Assembly (NCBI GenBank): GCA_021442155.1
Contig: CM038214.1
Coordinates: forward strand, 138,608,040 to 138,672,039
From: Cymbidium sinense
Taxonomy: Eukaryota > Streptophyta > Magnoliopsida > Asparagales > Orchidaceae
Length of the DNA stretch: 64,000 nucleotides
Direction of reading: 5' to 3'
Made by a program: the position numbers and the translations under genes. Under the pieces are notes generated by a model. It saw only the letters and a program-made list of their open reading frames with translations. It made no database searches and was not told the DNA's origin. Shown here in pieces: positions 25,088-37,693 of the stretch (position 1 is its first letter; each line of letters starts with the position of its first letter).

Positions 25088-25500
25088 TGGTAACCTCTGG
25101 GATTTGGTCCAATAAGTCCATAGTGTACTTGTGGCAGTGATGGAGCTTTGGCTTTAATAACCTTATAGGATCCAATGATTTGGTTTATAACTAACTGAGA
25201 ATCCCCGAAGATGTTGATGTTCTAAATGCTTATAGTAACAGCTAACTCTAGACCAGCAATCAGAGCCTCATATTTGGCTTCGTTATTGGTGCAAGGATTA
25301 CATAGATGATATGAGAATCTCATCACATCCCATTCTATAGTTAAGAGAACTATTCCTACCCATGCCTTTCCTAGAATAGTAGATTATGGTTCTTCTTCTC
25401 TTTGAGAGGCAACCGCACCATCAAAGTACATCTCCCAATGGTGAATGCTAGTATCCCCTAAGTTCATGATTTGTTCATCGGGGAGATCATCACTAAGCGG
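25088..25500 (-). pseudogene. RNase H fragment of gypsy pol
   Basis: Minus-strand reading gives WEMYFDGAVASQ (first catalytic Asp in YFDGA), then TNNEAKYEALIAGLELA (catalytic Glu in EAKYEAL), then IFGDSQLVINQIIGSYK (catalytic Asp in GDSQL). These are the three signature boxes of the RNase H domain of plant gypsy polyproteins, in order. In-frame stops interrupt them. In a live element it would degrade the RNA of the RNA-DNA hybrid. Confidence 0.82.
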
Positions 25501-26019
25501 AGAGTCAGCTAAAAGTGGGTGTGCTGCTAAGAAATCCGCTAGCGCTTGTCCTTTCAATACATAGAGGAGTATGAAGGTAATGTCAAATTATGAGAGGATC
25601 ATGGAACATTGTGCCAACTATTTGGATAGTGTCGGCTATGTCATGAGATATGATATTAAATTAATCCTAGAGATTAAGTTCACCTTATAAAGAAGCATGT
25701 AGTGTTGTAGATTTTGGAATGCAAAGATTAAAGCTAGGTAATGCTTTTCAATAGGTGGTTAATTAGCCTTAGTAGGGATTAGATGACGGTTGAGGTAGTA
25801 GAGTGTGTTTTCCTTCCCTTCATCATTGGCTTTGGCCAACAAATCATCAAGGGAGTCATCTAATGAAGAGTGTAAAGTATGAGCGGCTTGCCTAAGATAG
25901 GGGTTGTTAGAAGTGGTGGCAACATCAGGTAATGGTTGATGTCTTCAAAGGCATGCTCACACTTGTCATTTCACCTAAATTTGCCATCCTTTTTGATAAG
26001 TTGGATATGCCAACTACCC

Positions 26020-26694
26020 TTGGAATGATCTGAGTTGAGTTAAACTTTTATTGGTGGTATTTCTAATATCACCTTGATCTTTTCCAAATCAATTTCAATT
26101 CCCTAGTGTGGGACAACAAACCTAAGGAATTTCCATGAAGCTACTCTGAATGTACACTTCAGGGGAGTTAATTTTGAGGTTAGATTATCTTAACTATTCA
26201 AAAACTACTCCCAAGTCAAAGAGATGGTCTTTCTTTTCTCTATGTTTGACCACAAGATCATTGATATAGCACTCGACTTTGATGATCAATGAGTTCATCA
26301 AAGATTCAAGTCATAGCCCTTGGTATGTCACCGTCATTTTAAGTCTAAAAGTCATGAGCTTATAGTAATAGATTCTGATCATGGTTCTAAAAGCAATGTT
26401 TCTTTCATCTTCAGGGGCCATCTTTATTTGGTAATATCTAGATGAGCCATCCATGAAAGAGAAGATTGCATGAGATAAGGAAATGCCTACTATCACCTCT
26501 GAGATTGGAAGTGGAAATTCATCTTTTGAACATGCCTTATTTGAATCCCTAAAATCGATGCATATGTGAATTTGTCCATTCTTTTTCATAAATGGGATGA
26601 TGCTGGCTAACCAGGTAGGGTATTTATCTTCTCGGATGAAGCCAACATTAATCAGTTTCTTGACTTCATAAATGACCTGTTGTTTTATGTCCAT
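26020..26694 (-). pseudogene. Reverse transcriptase of gypsy pol
   Basis: A 127-codon open stretch (26694-26311) reads EVKKLINVGFIREDKYPTWL, then ICIDFRDSNKACSKDEFPLP and FSFMDGSSRYYQIKMAPEDE. These are the N-terminal RT motifs of plant gypsy elements; the catalytic Asp of motif A is in FMDG. The NKACxKDEFPLP form is typical of Tat-type elements. The frame breaks after MTFRLKMTVTYQG, before the YxDD box, and the RT end continues in decayed frames to about 26020. Confidence 0.85.
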
Positions 26695-26755
26695 TCACAT
26701 GCATCTAGGAGCTTGCTTGATAGTGCGTGAAGCGCTATTACTAGTTTATGGATCG

Positions 26756-27660
26756 CTATGTCAAGAGCAATCCACATCTCTTCATAACACCATGGAAAGC
26801 GTCCTTAAACAAAGTCAATAGCCTAACTAAGTCATTGGTCTCAATTTCATTCAACAAAAACTGATGTGTATGGATCTTCTCGCCTAAGTTGATTTCCTCA
26901 AGCTTGTCAATGGTTGACTTGATCTCTTCTTCAAACTCTAGCAGTGCATCTTTGACTTCAAAATCATCTAGATCATCTGAAGTCTCTAAGCATAACTCCT
27001 CATATGAGTTAATGTGATTTGAAAAGAACCTATCAAATTCTAAATGATTGGTAATTACTAAGCAATAATCATAATCATAATCACGACCATATATCAATCC
27101 TAGTCCCAATTTTGATTGAGAGTTTTATATTTGTTCTTCCATATTCTCTCAAAGTATGACCGCTCTTTGATGAAATATGTGGGATTAACCTTTTCTTTGC
27201 TAAATTATTGACACAAGACAAGCACCAATCAAAAGGTAATCCTATTAAATCTTTATATGACTAATCCTCAAGTTATACATAAACTTCTTGACTTGAGGAT
27301 GATGCTCCTAGATAGAACCTCTGAGTCTTCACACTTGTGGATGACTTAGGGGCTTCCTTAACTACCAAACCCTTAACTTTTTTTGGAGGAAAGTGTGGTT
27401 AGATCTAAGGTTCCCAACTAATGCCTAACTATTTCACATATAGACTTGGATACACTTATGCTTTGGTTTGGAGCCTAATCTTCATCACTATCTAGCTCAA
27501 GTGTCACTTCCAAGGAAATCTACTATTGAGAATAGCTGGTTGGTGTGCTAACCATATAAGACTCATCCTATGAACTAGATTCAAAGTCTATATGGATAGT
27601 AGGTGTACTCCCGGTATATGGGACATATCTTCTATTGGGTGACCTATAAGGAGGTTTTCC
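26756..27660 (-). pseudogene. Protease-RT linker of gypsy pol
   Basis: A 117-codon minus-strand open frame (27109-26756) is acidic (SYEELCLETSDDLDDFEVKD, then LEFEEEIKSTIDKLEEINLG). Upstream decayed frames read RGRGQFRGNPRGGKPPYRS, near 27690-27640. I place it as the variable polyprotein segment between protease and RT because of its position. No catalytic motif is visible and it has no independent role. Confidence 0.55.
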
Positions 27661-27929
27661 ACCCCTGGGATTGCCTCTAAACTGGCCTCTTCCTTTGCCT
27701 TGTGGAGGTCAAGTCATCCAACTCATATGTTTGAATGGAATAATGAACTGTGGGTGGAATCTAATGTCAGGCTCCACTTCCCCCTCCAAGTATATTTCCA
27801 CCCCCTTTTATTTTCATTTTCATTTTCTATTTTCATTTCTTTTAATTTATTTCTTTCTTTTTCTTTTTCTTTTTATATTTCTTATATTTTTAAACTTTAG
27901 CAAAGTTCACAGGAATAGACTTGTTGATT

Positions 27930-28180
27930 TTGAGGGAGGTAGTGCCGCATCCTCATATATGCCGACCTCGTGAACTGTAAATAGCTTGAGATCTCCTTTG
28001 ACATAGTAGACGATCCTACCTCTCATGAACATCATACACTGATGTAGAAAAGATTGAACTATGTTGTTCTCTTGTATTCATGGTCTCCCAAGCAAAGCAT
28101 TAGAAGATGTATCAAAGTCTATAACGTGAAACTTTACTTCGATCAACCAATCATCTATCTCCAAGGGAAACACTCTAGAA
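27930..28180 (-). pseudogene. Aspartic protease C-terminal fragment of gypsy pol
   Basis: Minus strand: FHVIDFDTSSNALLGRP, then a TGA where Trp is expected, IQENNIV, then FLHQCMMFMRGRIVYYVKGD. The FHVIDxxxxxxxLLGRPW and LHQC strings are hallmarks of the retropepsin C-terminal region in plant gypsy elements. The catalytic DSG part would lie upstream and is not seen. Between it and the linker is a purine-rich tract (pyrimidine-rich on the + strand, 27780-27895). Confidence 0.75.
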
Positions 28181-28260
28181 CCCAAGGCTTGTTGACCTTA
28201 CATTTGGAGTGCAGATTCAATCTCTCCATCTTAGACTAAGGAGGCTTCTAGACACTAAGA

Positions 28261-31200
28261 CTTCCCTATTCATAAGACACTTTTAATAATTAGGTAAACA
28301 TTTAACCTAAGCTTAAAGACATAGAAGGATTAAGCATAGGATTAGGTTATGCCTTAGGGATTAGGATAATCCACCTACCCTACAACCCAAACTCAATCCA
28401 TGTTCACCTTCTCAAACCAAATCAAGTTTAATTCAAATATCAAATTCAAATTCAAATCCAAATCCAAATGCAAATTAAACCAAATGATTGAAGCCCATGA
28501 TCAAATCCAAACTTGAAACCCTTCCAAGCCATATGACCTATCCCATGGGTGTAGCCAAATATTAATCCAAAAAAAATCCAAAATCAATTGAATTTCTCAT
28601 AATAAACTTATATATTTAATCTTCTTCCTAAATATAAATCAAATCTACATTCAAATGATCACAACTAAATAGAACTAAATAAAAACCCTTCCTAAGCCAT
28701 ATGACCAATCCCATGAACTTAGCTAAATCTTAATCCAAATAAAGTCAAACTCAATTGATTTTGTCACAAATCAATCATATTTTCGATCATCTTTACAAAC
28801 ATAAATGAAATATACATTTAAGTCATCAAAACTAAATAACCAAATCAAAATCCAAAACTAAACCACATGACCCAACCCATGGACTTAGCCAAATTTCTTC
28901 ATTCCAAACCCCAAATTCAATTGGCTTTCTCATGAATAAATCATACCTTCAATCATATTCAAAAATATAAATGAAATATACAATCATCAAGCCAAACCAA
29001 AATCAACCCAAGTCAAACCCAACATAACCCTTTTGACTTGAAATATTCAAATAAACTAAAACCCATTTGAACCTTTGTAATTGAATTTATATATCAATCC
29101 CAAATCCATATATAAACTCAACTAAATCAAACTCAACCTAAAATCAAGCAACTAAACCCAATTGGTCCACTTGACCAAAAGTGGCAAATTTGACTTATTT
29201 GGGCCAAGTTCTAAGTCTACCCAAATTGGATTGAACCAAACTGAACAAAACCTCCCATCATGTTTGTTGATCACCCTAGGTTGATCAATTGTCACAAATT
29301 GGGTCAAAACAAGTCAACTTGGTCATTTGACCAAGTCAACCCCTTAACCCATATGAACCCAAACAAGCAAAATTGCAACCTAAGCCAATTTCCTTGAAAC
29401 TAATGATTCATACCAAATCAAAATCAATACTTGAATATGACTTGTCCTTTAATAGAGTCAAACCAAACCAAATTGATTGTAACAAATGGCTCAAATTCAT
29501 TCAAAATTGATTGTTGAACTTGACCTAAGTCATTGATCCAATTGAACTCACCTACTTAGCTCCAAATTGACCTAAAGGTTTAAGTTGGCAAAAATCAAAA
29601 TGAAATTCAAATTAATTGAAACCAAAGCCTACAATCATTTTCAATTGGTCAACTAAACCCAAACCAACACCCAACCCAAGCCAATTTGGATTATTTGGTC
29701 AAATTGGTCAACTCAACCCATTTGACCCAAATGAATTCAAATGAGCCAAAATAAAATATAAGACAAACAAACCAAACCAATTAAACCAAAACATCCCAAA
29801 TAATCAAATGAACTTGGCCCAATCATTGGTTTGACCCAATTTGACCAATTGGTCAACTTTACACAAACTAACACAATTTGACCTAAATGAGTCAAATTGA
29901 GCCAAACCAAATCAACAAATAAATTGACTGAAATTTGGGCTAACCCACTTTTGGCTCATTTCAAATCTGCCAAAGTTAAATCCAATGCTAAATGATCATT
30001 CTACCCTTTGGTCAAGGGCATCACATGAGACAAATCAGCTATCTAAATGGTCATTTCCATTCCTTGGCCACTTGGTACTCTCCCAATGGTCCACCTAGGC
30101 ACCTAGGATGCTGCCCAACCTGACCCAAGGGTGGTTTCAATGACCCATGGGAGGTTAAATCACCTCACTCTTCCCATTGGAGTGTTTGAAACCCATAGCA
30201 CACCCACGATTCCTCCTTGGCATCCAGCTCCACGCCTTCAAACAACCAAGCTGAGCTAACTCACCTCCTTCCTGCCACCCATGACTCCCTAAGATGGTTA
30301 GACAAACTAAGCCAAACCAAATCCCATCATTCGATCAAGATGAATATGGGTATACATCCCCTCATTTCCACTCAAACACACACAAAAATCATTCCTTAGA
30401 TCCATAGCTACACAAGACAAGCCACTGGAGCCATTCCCTAAGCTCCCAATCTTCTTCCTCAATCAAAAAATGACATTCCTATCCGTCTCGAAATATGACA
30501 CTCCCATTTCCAACCTAACTTACCCATTTCTCAATCAAACTCAAATTAACTTTGCACGCACCTTTCCTAGGCCTCATCGAGCAAGAATGAATTATCTCCT
30601 AAGCTTCCTGAGCACCGGAGGTAGGAATTCAATCAAAGTCAAGCTCCAAATCATCGATTCACGGCCTTTTGAGTGAACGTCGAGGAATTGATCCAGTTAT
30701 TGCTCAACAAGGATTCATCTCCACTAGATGAAGCCCCCTCAATCATTTGAGCCATCAGTCTTGATTTCCAGTGAGGTATGCTTCCAAAACTTATCCTTAG
30801 GAAAAAAGTGGGTTGGAGGTCTTTGAAGAAAACTTGCATCTCATGTGATCTTGACCATTGATCCCATCTGATTGATGTTGTGAAGGTGTGGGATCCTTTT
30901 GGAGTTGATTTGAGATCGGGTAAGCTCAGATCAATTGAGGAATGGTGGACTCCATTCTCCCTAACTCGTGTGATGTTAGATCACCCACCATCCTTTCCGT
31001 GTGATCGAAATGGATGAGCATGATTAGATCCACTAGATTGATCTGATTTAATCCTATTAAGCTATGGAATTAATCATAGCCATCCGATCTTAGATCAAAT
31101 GGTGGATGAGAAAGTGCATCCGCCTCCGCCACATAGGCGTTGAGTCAGATAAGTTTAAGTAGCCAACCTTGCAGCGTCATGTGGAAAGCGTGCTGCGTTA

Positions 31201-33955
31201 GCATGCCATGTGGCACTAATAGGATTATGCTTTAATTAGGTAATTAATCATTTTTAATGGTTGAAACTTCTAAAATCATAAAAATTTATAGAGAAATTAA
31301 AAAATACAAATAACTACTCATTTTAAAGGTATTTCATAGGAGAATTAATTAAAAATGATCATAACTATTTTTGAATAGTAATTAAGGTTTAATTATAAAA
31401 TTAATTTGCTTAATTACTTCTTAATTACTTGAGCAATTAATCCTAAAATTTGTGGGATTAATTTAATGGGATAACCTCTACCTCCCATGATTTTCTTGGG
31501 ATTTATTGCTCAATTAATTAAGAAAATTGATTAATTAAAGCTTAACTACTCTTTTAAGTGAATTGATGATTAATTAATCCCATGAATAGTAATAAATTGT
31601 TTAATTAAGTTTATTAATCATTTTTAAATAGCAAGTGATGTAAGGAATAGGGTTGGGATCCCTTTCCCTAAGTTTAATTCACCCTTTTTTAAAATAAAAA
31701 TAATTGAGATTTAAGTAGTTAATTAAATCACTTAATCAAATTGAAGTCATAATCACATCAGAGCTTAATTAATTTAATCATGGGTAAATCTTCAGGTGTT
31801 TAATAACATAAAGGAGTTTAATGAAATTATGGTTAGTCCATATGTGTGGGAAAACCATAAGAGTAATTAATTAAGTCCTTTAATCTAGTTAAATATTAAT
31901 CATGAGTCAATTGCATTAGGCCCCTTTATTTCTTAAGATCTTACAAGTTTATTTTCATGCATATCATGTTGTCTCATAATTATTTAGTAAATTACTTTAA
32001 GGTGAAATAGGTAAGGGTAATTAATTCATCTAATTAAGGTTTCAACTTAATTAACTCATAAAATCAACTTAATTACATTTCCATAAATTAAATCAAATTA
32101 TTAATGTGGGAATGGATTTAAAACAACAAGTGATGATTTCTCTTCTCCTCTTTAAATAAAATCAAATCCAAAACCTAATTAATAAAGAAGCTTTGGTTTG
32201 CTTTAAATAATCCTATTTGATTTGATTGTCCTTAAGAACTAGTTTGTTTGAATGAATCACATGCTTGTATTTGATTGTCCTCTTTCCAATTATGTTAAAT
32301 TGGTATGTCATTTGAATTCGTGCATCCATCTTTTCAAAATCAAGTAAAATAAAATGGATTCCCTTTATGTAAGCTTGCACGTGTTGATTTAATTTAATAT
32401 ATGCATGACTATTATCACTATTAAATCCAAATGTATTTTTTAAAGGCTTATAAATGAATAATAATATGTGTTATGATGCTAGTTATAAATACATAAGAAG
32501 TGGATGTACTTATAGCTTAAGTGTATGAATGTTAAGTTCTCTTTCCTCTATTCATGTGTTGATTTATATAAGATTGAATGATAATGGGTATATAGTCTAG
32601 ACATCCCGAGAATATGAGGCTTTAGCTATCCCCAATGAGGTCATTTGATTACCTCACTTCTTTGTTTTAACAATGGCACATACCCATTTGATTTCACTCT
32701 TATGTATTTCAACATTAGAATTTGGATAAAGCTTTAATTAATATATATAAATGATTCAATAAAAATATACAATCATATGCATGTTACATGTGATGGATAA
32801 AAATTGATTTAATATATGTCATGTGGTAGTAATTGAACTAAATAAATCTTAAGATGCCTTTCATTTTGAATAGGATTATTTAAAGTGAACCTAAACTTAG
32901 GATTAATTAAATCATTTAATAAGTCATTCATTAAAGAGAAATAAATCAAATTAATATACTTTATAAAGTGACATAAGGTAAGGATGAAAGAGGGAAATCC
33001 TCTTTTCCTCTCTTTATAACACTTTGTTGCTAAGTGTAATCAAATGAAACAAAAGAAAACACAAACTAAAATTCTCATATCAATTAAACTACTTCAAGTG
33101 AAATCAATCTTTCTTATTAAATTGAATCCTTTTACACATAAAAAATACAACTCTAATGCCCAACTAGACTTACCACACAAGCCTTAATACACACATTAGA
33201 ATTAAGTCACCACTTCTAGCTCTAAGTTAATATAATTATACTTTCATATTCTAGGTTGTATAATGGTAGACCTCGAACCAATTTTTTTTCTCAAGTTGAA
33301 TGCAGACCACATCATCCTTTATTCTTTTTAATAGTTTATATAGTTGTTCGATGTTATGTTTACATTGTGCATTAGGACAACATGCTTTTATAGTTTCTTA
33401 AATGATTGATGCTTTAATGTGTGGCTTGGATACGATTAGGTTCTTAGAATAAAATTAACATTTCTGACCAACTAATCACCCATAACTAAATTTTAAACAA
33501 CTCATAACCTCATCATAAAGCCTAAGACATAAATAAGATAATTAAAAGATTTAGCAACGCCTTAGCTATATGTTTGTATGTTTCACATCATGCATGCATA
33601 TTCTTTCTCTCTTGAACATGAAGGATCTCCATCCTTGCCCGATAAAGGAATGCTAGACCTATGAGGGCATCCCTTGTGGTGGAGAACAACTTCTTCTAGC
33701 TTATTACACCATAACTTATTTCATCATGCATTTAGGTCCTCTTGCCTTATTCATTGAATCTTCTTAACATCATCCTTTCTTTTTAGAGTTTGGAGATGTT
33801 GATCCTCAATTAGGCAAGGGTTCTTAGACTCATAATGTTGACTCATACACATGGGTCAAACAGAACTCTAGATAGTCTATATCCGCCACATCCACCAATG
33901 TGAAGAGGCGGCTTGCCGTCCTAGAGTAAGTCTTCATCATTGAATGTAAGTAAAT
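28261..33955. other. Unassigned AT-rich sequence, possibly LTR/5' region of the gypsy element
   Basis: This is 5.7 kb without a recognisable gene. Three textures are visible: 28400-30060 is rich in words such as TTGACCAA, TTGGTCAA and CAAATTCAA; 30060-31250 is more mixed and GC-richer, with short open frames of no known similarity (30217-30399, 30470-30676); 31250-33600 is rich in TTAATTAA and ATTAATCA words. The right end (33600-33955) is of ordinary complexity and passes abruptly into AAATAAAAACCTAAACC array. It lies where gag and a 5' LTR of the antisense gypsy element would be, but I find neither gag motifs nor a direct-repeat pair. Confidence 0.45.
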
Positions 33956-35805
33956 AAAAACCTAAACCTAAACAATAAAAATAAAATAAAACCTAAAAAT
34001 AAAAAATTAAATAAAACCAAAACCCTCAACTAAAAAATCCTAAACCTAAAATAAACAAAATAAAATAAACCTAAACCTAAACTAAAATAAATAAAACCTA
34101 AACTTGAACCAAAACCTAAACCCTAAAATAAATAAAATAAAATCTACCAAAAATAAACTTAAACCTAAATTAAAAAATAAAACCTAAAAAAAAACTAAAC
34201 ATAAACCTAAAAAAAATACCTAAACTTAAAAAATAAAATAGAAATAAAATTAAACTAAAAATAAACCTAAACCTAAACCTAAACCTAAAAAATAAACTAA
34301 AATAAAAAAACCTAAACTAAAATAAATAAACCTAAAATAAATAAACTAAACTAAATAAAAATAAAAATAAACTAAAAAAACTACAATATATAAAAAATAA
34401 ACTAAATAAACCAAATCTTACTAGTTTACTGAACTTAAAAATAAAAAAAGATATATAAAAATATTAAAATATATAGAAAAAAATTGTAAACCCTAAACTC
34501 TAAAACCTAAACCCTAAACTCCAAAACCCTAAAACTCTAAAATCCTAAACCCTAAACTAACACTAAACCCTAAACAATAAACTGCAAAACCCTAAACCCT
34601 AAAGTTAAACCTTAAACCCTAAACCATAAGCTAACCCTAAACCTTATTCCCTAAACCCAAGAACCCTATAATTATAAAGCCTAAACATTAAACCCTAAAC
34701 CTTAAACCATAAACTTAAAAAAAACCCTAAACCCTAAACTAACCATAAACCTTAAACCCTAATCCCTAGAAAGCTAAAACCTAAACCTAAACTAAATAAA
34801 TCTAAAAATTAAATGAATTAAATATCTAAACCAAAATAAAATAATAAAATAAAAAAAAGATAAACTAAAGCCTAAGCCTAAATGTAAACCTAAACCTAAA
34901 AAGAAAATAAAATAAAAAATAAAAAATAAAGTAAAATAAAATAAATAAAAACCTAAACTAAACTAAAAATTAAAAAACCTAAATAAAATAAAAACTAAAC
35001 ATAAGATAAAATAAATTAAAAGCTAAATAAATGCTTAATCCTAAACAATAAACCTAAAAATAAAACCTAAAAATATATAAATAAATAAAACTTAAACTCT
35101 AACCTAAAGAAAAACCTAAACCTAAAATAAATATAAAATAAACCTAAACCTAAACAAAAAAACTAAACTAAATTAAAAGAAAAACTGAACTTAAACCAAA
35201 ACCTAAACCTAAACCTAAACAAAATAAAATAAAGCAAACTAAAAATAAACCTAAACTTAAACCAAAAATCAAAACCTAAAGATAAACCTAATATAAAAAC
35301 CTAAAACCTAAACCTAAAAAAATAAAATAAAAACCTAAACCTAAACCTAAAAAATAAAATAAAAATAAAAATAAACTGAAAAATAAACCTAAACCTAAAA
35401 AGAAAACTAAAATAAAATATAAACCTAAAATAAATAAACTAAACTAAATAAAAAATAAGCATAAATAAAAATAAGAAATAAAATAAACTAAAATAAATAA
35501 TAAATAAACTAAATAAACCTAAACATATCAGTTTACTTAATTTTTTTAAAAAAAACCATAAATTTTAAATCCTAAACCCTAAACCCTAAACCTATTATAC
35601 TAAACCCTAAACCTTAAACCATAAACCCAAAAAAACCCTTGAACCCGCCTAAACCATAAAAGCATAAACCCTAAAACCCTAAACCCTAAACCCTAAACTT
35701 TAAATCCCAAACCCTAAAGCTTAACCTAAAATAACTAAACAAATTAAAAAATAAACCTAATCCCTAAAACCTAATAAATTGAAACCTAAACCTAAACCTA
35801 AACCC
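33956..35805 (+). repeat. Telomere-like array, block 12
   Basis: A-rich module to about 34420, anchor (AGTTTACTGAACTT) at 34423-34436, AATATATA-rich patch, CCCTAAA module to about 34780, A-rich to about 35520, anchor (AGTTTACTTAATTT) at 35530-35543, CCCTAAA, then the leader before GR-RBP copy 6. Confidence 0.9.
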
Positions 35806-36300
35806 TAAGAATGGGCAGAACCTTGATGACAATAACATTAATGTCAACCAGGCTCAGTCCAGATCTGGCGTTAGAGGAAAAAGTGGAGGCGGTGGTTTTT
35901 ATAGTGGTGGTGGCACAATGTGAGGTGCTGGCAGATATGGAGGTGGTTGTTAGAGCAGTGGTGCTTACGGAGGTGGGAGGAGCCACAGAGGTTACAACTG
36001 TGGTGGTGGCAGATGGAGAGATCGGGGATATGATGGTGGATCCTGCTACTCGAGAAGTCAGGGTAGTTTTGATGGGAACTGGAGAAACTGAATAACGTCC
36101 AATCCGATCTGCTGCTTATGGAATTGTGTCTTTATAGTAGAGACAGTTCTAGTTAACTAGGGTTTTTGATTTATTCTATGCATGCTCATTTTTTGATCTA
36201 TGTCATCACTTGTGTCTTAGAAAAGTTGGTGTGTTACATGGTTGATAAAATTTAAAAGAAGAAATCCTGAATCTGAAATTGTTCTCTGTTAAAAAAAAAT
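35806..36300 (+). pseudogene. GR-RBP 3'-end retrocopy, copy 6 (full-length frame, two stops)
   Basis: From AAT (35810) to the terminal TGA (36089-36091) is exactly 93 codons without net frameshift. It begins NGQNLDDNNINVNQAQSRSG, continues through Gly-rich sequence (GGGGFYSGGG), an RWRDRGYDGGS segment and SYSR-like Arg/Ser, and ends DGNWRN. Two in-frame stops interrupt the glycine-rich part (TGA near 35920, TAG near 35950). The 3' UTR and an A run (36291-36299) follow. Same codon count as the copy at 57.8 kb, so these two best show the source protein. The RRM core is absent, so it is a pseudogene. Confidence 0.87.
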
Positions 36301-37693
36301 ACCAGAAACCCTAAACTAAAACCTGAAGCCTCAACCTAAAACCTAAACCCTAAACCATAAACCCTTAACCCTAAAAACCCTAAACCCTAAATTGTAAACC
36401 CTTAAACCTAAATCTGAAACCCTAAACTCTAAACCCTAAACCCTAAACCCTAAACCCCAGACCCTAAACCCTAAACCCTAAACTGTAAACTAACCATAAA
36501 CCCAAAAAAGCTAAAAACCTAAACCTTACCTAAATAAAACCTAAAAATAAAATTAATAAAAAAATTTAAACCAAAATAAAATAAAATAAATAAAGACATA
36601 AACTAAAACCTATACCTAAAAATAAAAATAAAAAATAAAAACTAAACTAAAATAAAATAAATAAAAACATAAACTAAACAAAAAAATAAAAAAATAAAAA
36701 TAAAATAAAAACTAAACTAAAAATAAACCTAAAATAAAATAAAATGAAACTAAATAAAAACCTAAACCTAGAAAGCAAACCTTGAAATAAAACCTAAACA
36801 TAAATAAATATAAAACCTAAACCCTAAACTAAAAGAAAACTAAACCTCAAATAAAAATAAAATAAACCTAAACCTAAACTAAAATAAACTAAATTAAAAT
36901 AAATAAAACCTAAACCTAAACCTAAAATAAACTAAACATAAACTACACCTAAACTAAATAAAATAAAATAAAATAAAATTAAACCTAAACTAAACATAAA
37001 CTACACCTAAACTAAATAAAATAAAATTAAACCTAAACTAAAACATAAAACCCAAAAATAAACCTAAAATAAAATTCTAAAATCTAAACCTAAGAAAATA
37101 AAATAAAAATCTAAACCTAAACTTAAAAATAAAAAATAAAACTTTAAAATAAAAAATAAAATAAAAATAAAGCTAAACTAAAAAAAACCTAAACTAAACA
37201 TAAGCTAAGAGAATAAACTAAAATAGAAAACATAGACTAAAATAAATAAGCCTAAAATAAATAAACTAAACTAAATAAAAATATAAATAAAATAAAAAAA
37301 ATAGATAAATAAACATAATATAAAAAATAAGAAAAATAAACCTAAACATATTAGTTTACTTAATTTTAAAAAAAATAAAAAAATAAAAAAGATAAAAAAC
37401 CTTAGCCCTAAACCCTAAACCCTAAAACTAGCCCTAAACCCTAAACCCTAAAACCTATAACCCTAAACCCAAAATCCCAAACCCTAAACCTTAAACCCTA
37501 AACCCTAAATCTTAAAAACCAAAAAATCTAAAAATGTAAACCTAAACTAAATAAAACCTAAAAATAAAATAAATAAAAAACTACACTTAAATAAAATAAT
37601 AAAATAAAAAACCTAAAATAAAATTGAAACTTAAACCTAAAAGTAAAATAAAATAAAACACAAAACTAAACTAAAATAATAAAATAAAGCAAA
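36301..37693 (+). repeat. Telomere-like array, block 13
   Basis: CCCTAAA module to about 36520, A-rich module to about 37345 (with a local duplication of AAACATAAACTACACCTAAA-type sequence at about 36935-37030), anchor (AGTTTACTTAATTT) at 37353-37366, a short CCCTAAA module, and A-rich sequence up to the MITE. Confidence 0.88.

Larger units (their letters stand above)
25088..28260 (-). mobile_element. Ty3/gypsy (Tat-like) pol relic, antisense
   Basis: Read on the minus strand, the order is protease end (about 28180-27930), a purine-rich linker, RT (about 26694-26020) and RNase H (about 25500-25090). That is the 5'-to-3' order of Ty3/gypsy pol. Integrase and everything beyond are cut off at 25088 by CCCTAAA repeats. 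The stretch 26190-25750 matches relic A at 13030-12590, so both belong to one family. Stops and frameshifts are scattered throughout, so it is dead. Gag and LTRs are not recognised; they may lie in the unassigned sequence to the right. Confidence 0.82.

Noticed and set aside
27671..27973. Plus-strand 100-codon open frame with a Phe/Leu-rich C-terminal part
   Set aside because: It is opposite the gypsy protease-RT linker. The hydrophobic run comes from a pyrimidine-rich tract (TTTTCTTTTT) and is not a membrane segment of a gene.
30217..30676. Two short plus-strand open frames of 60 and 68 codons
   Set aside because: No domain, no supporting context, in unassigned repeat-like DNA. Too short to support as genes.
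35798..35986. Minus-strand open frame rich in Thr and Ser, opposite GR-RBP copy 6 (similar ones opposite copies 2 and 7)
   Set aside because: It is the antisense shadow of GGT/GGA repeats, which read ACC/TCC.
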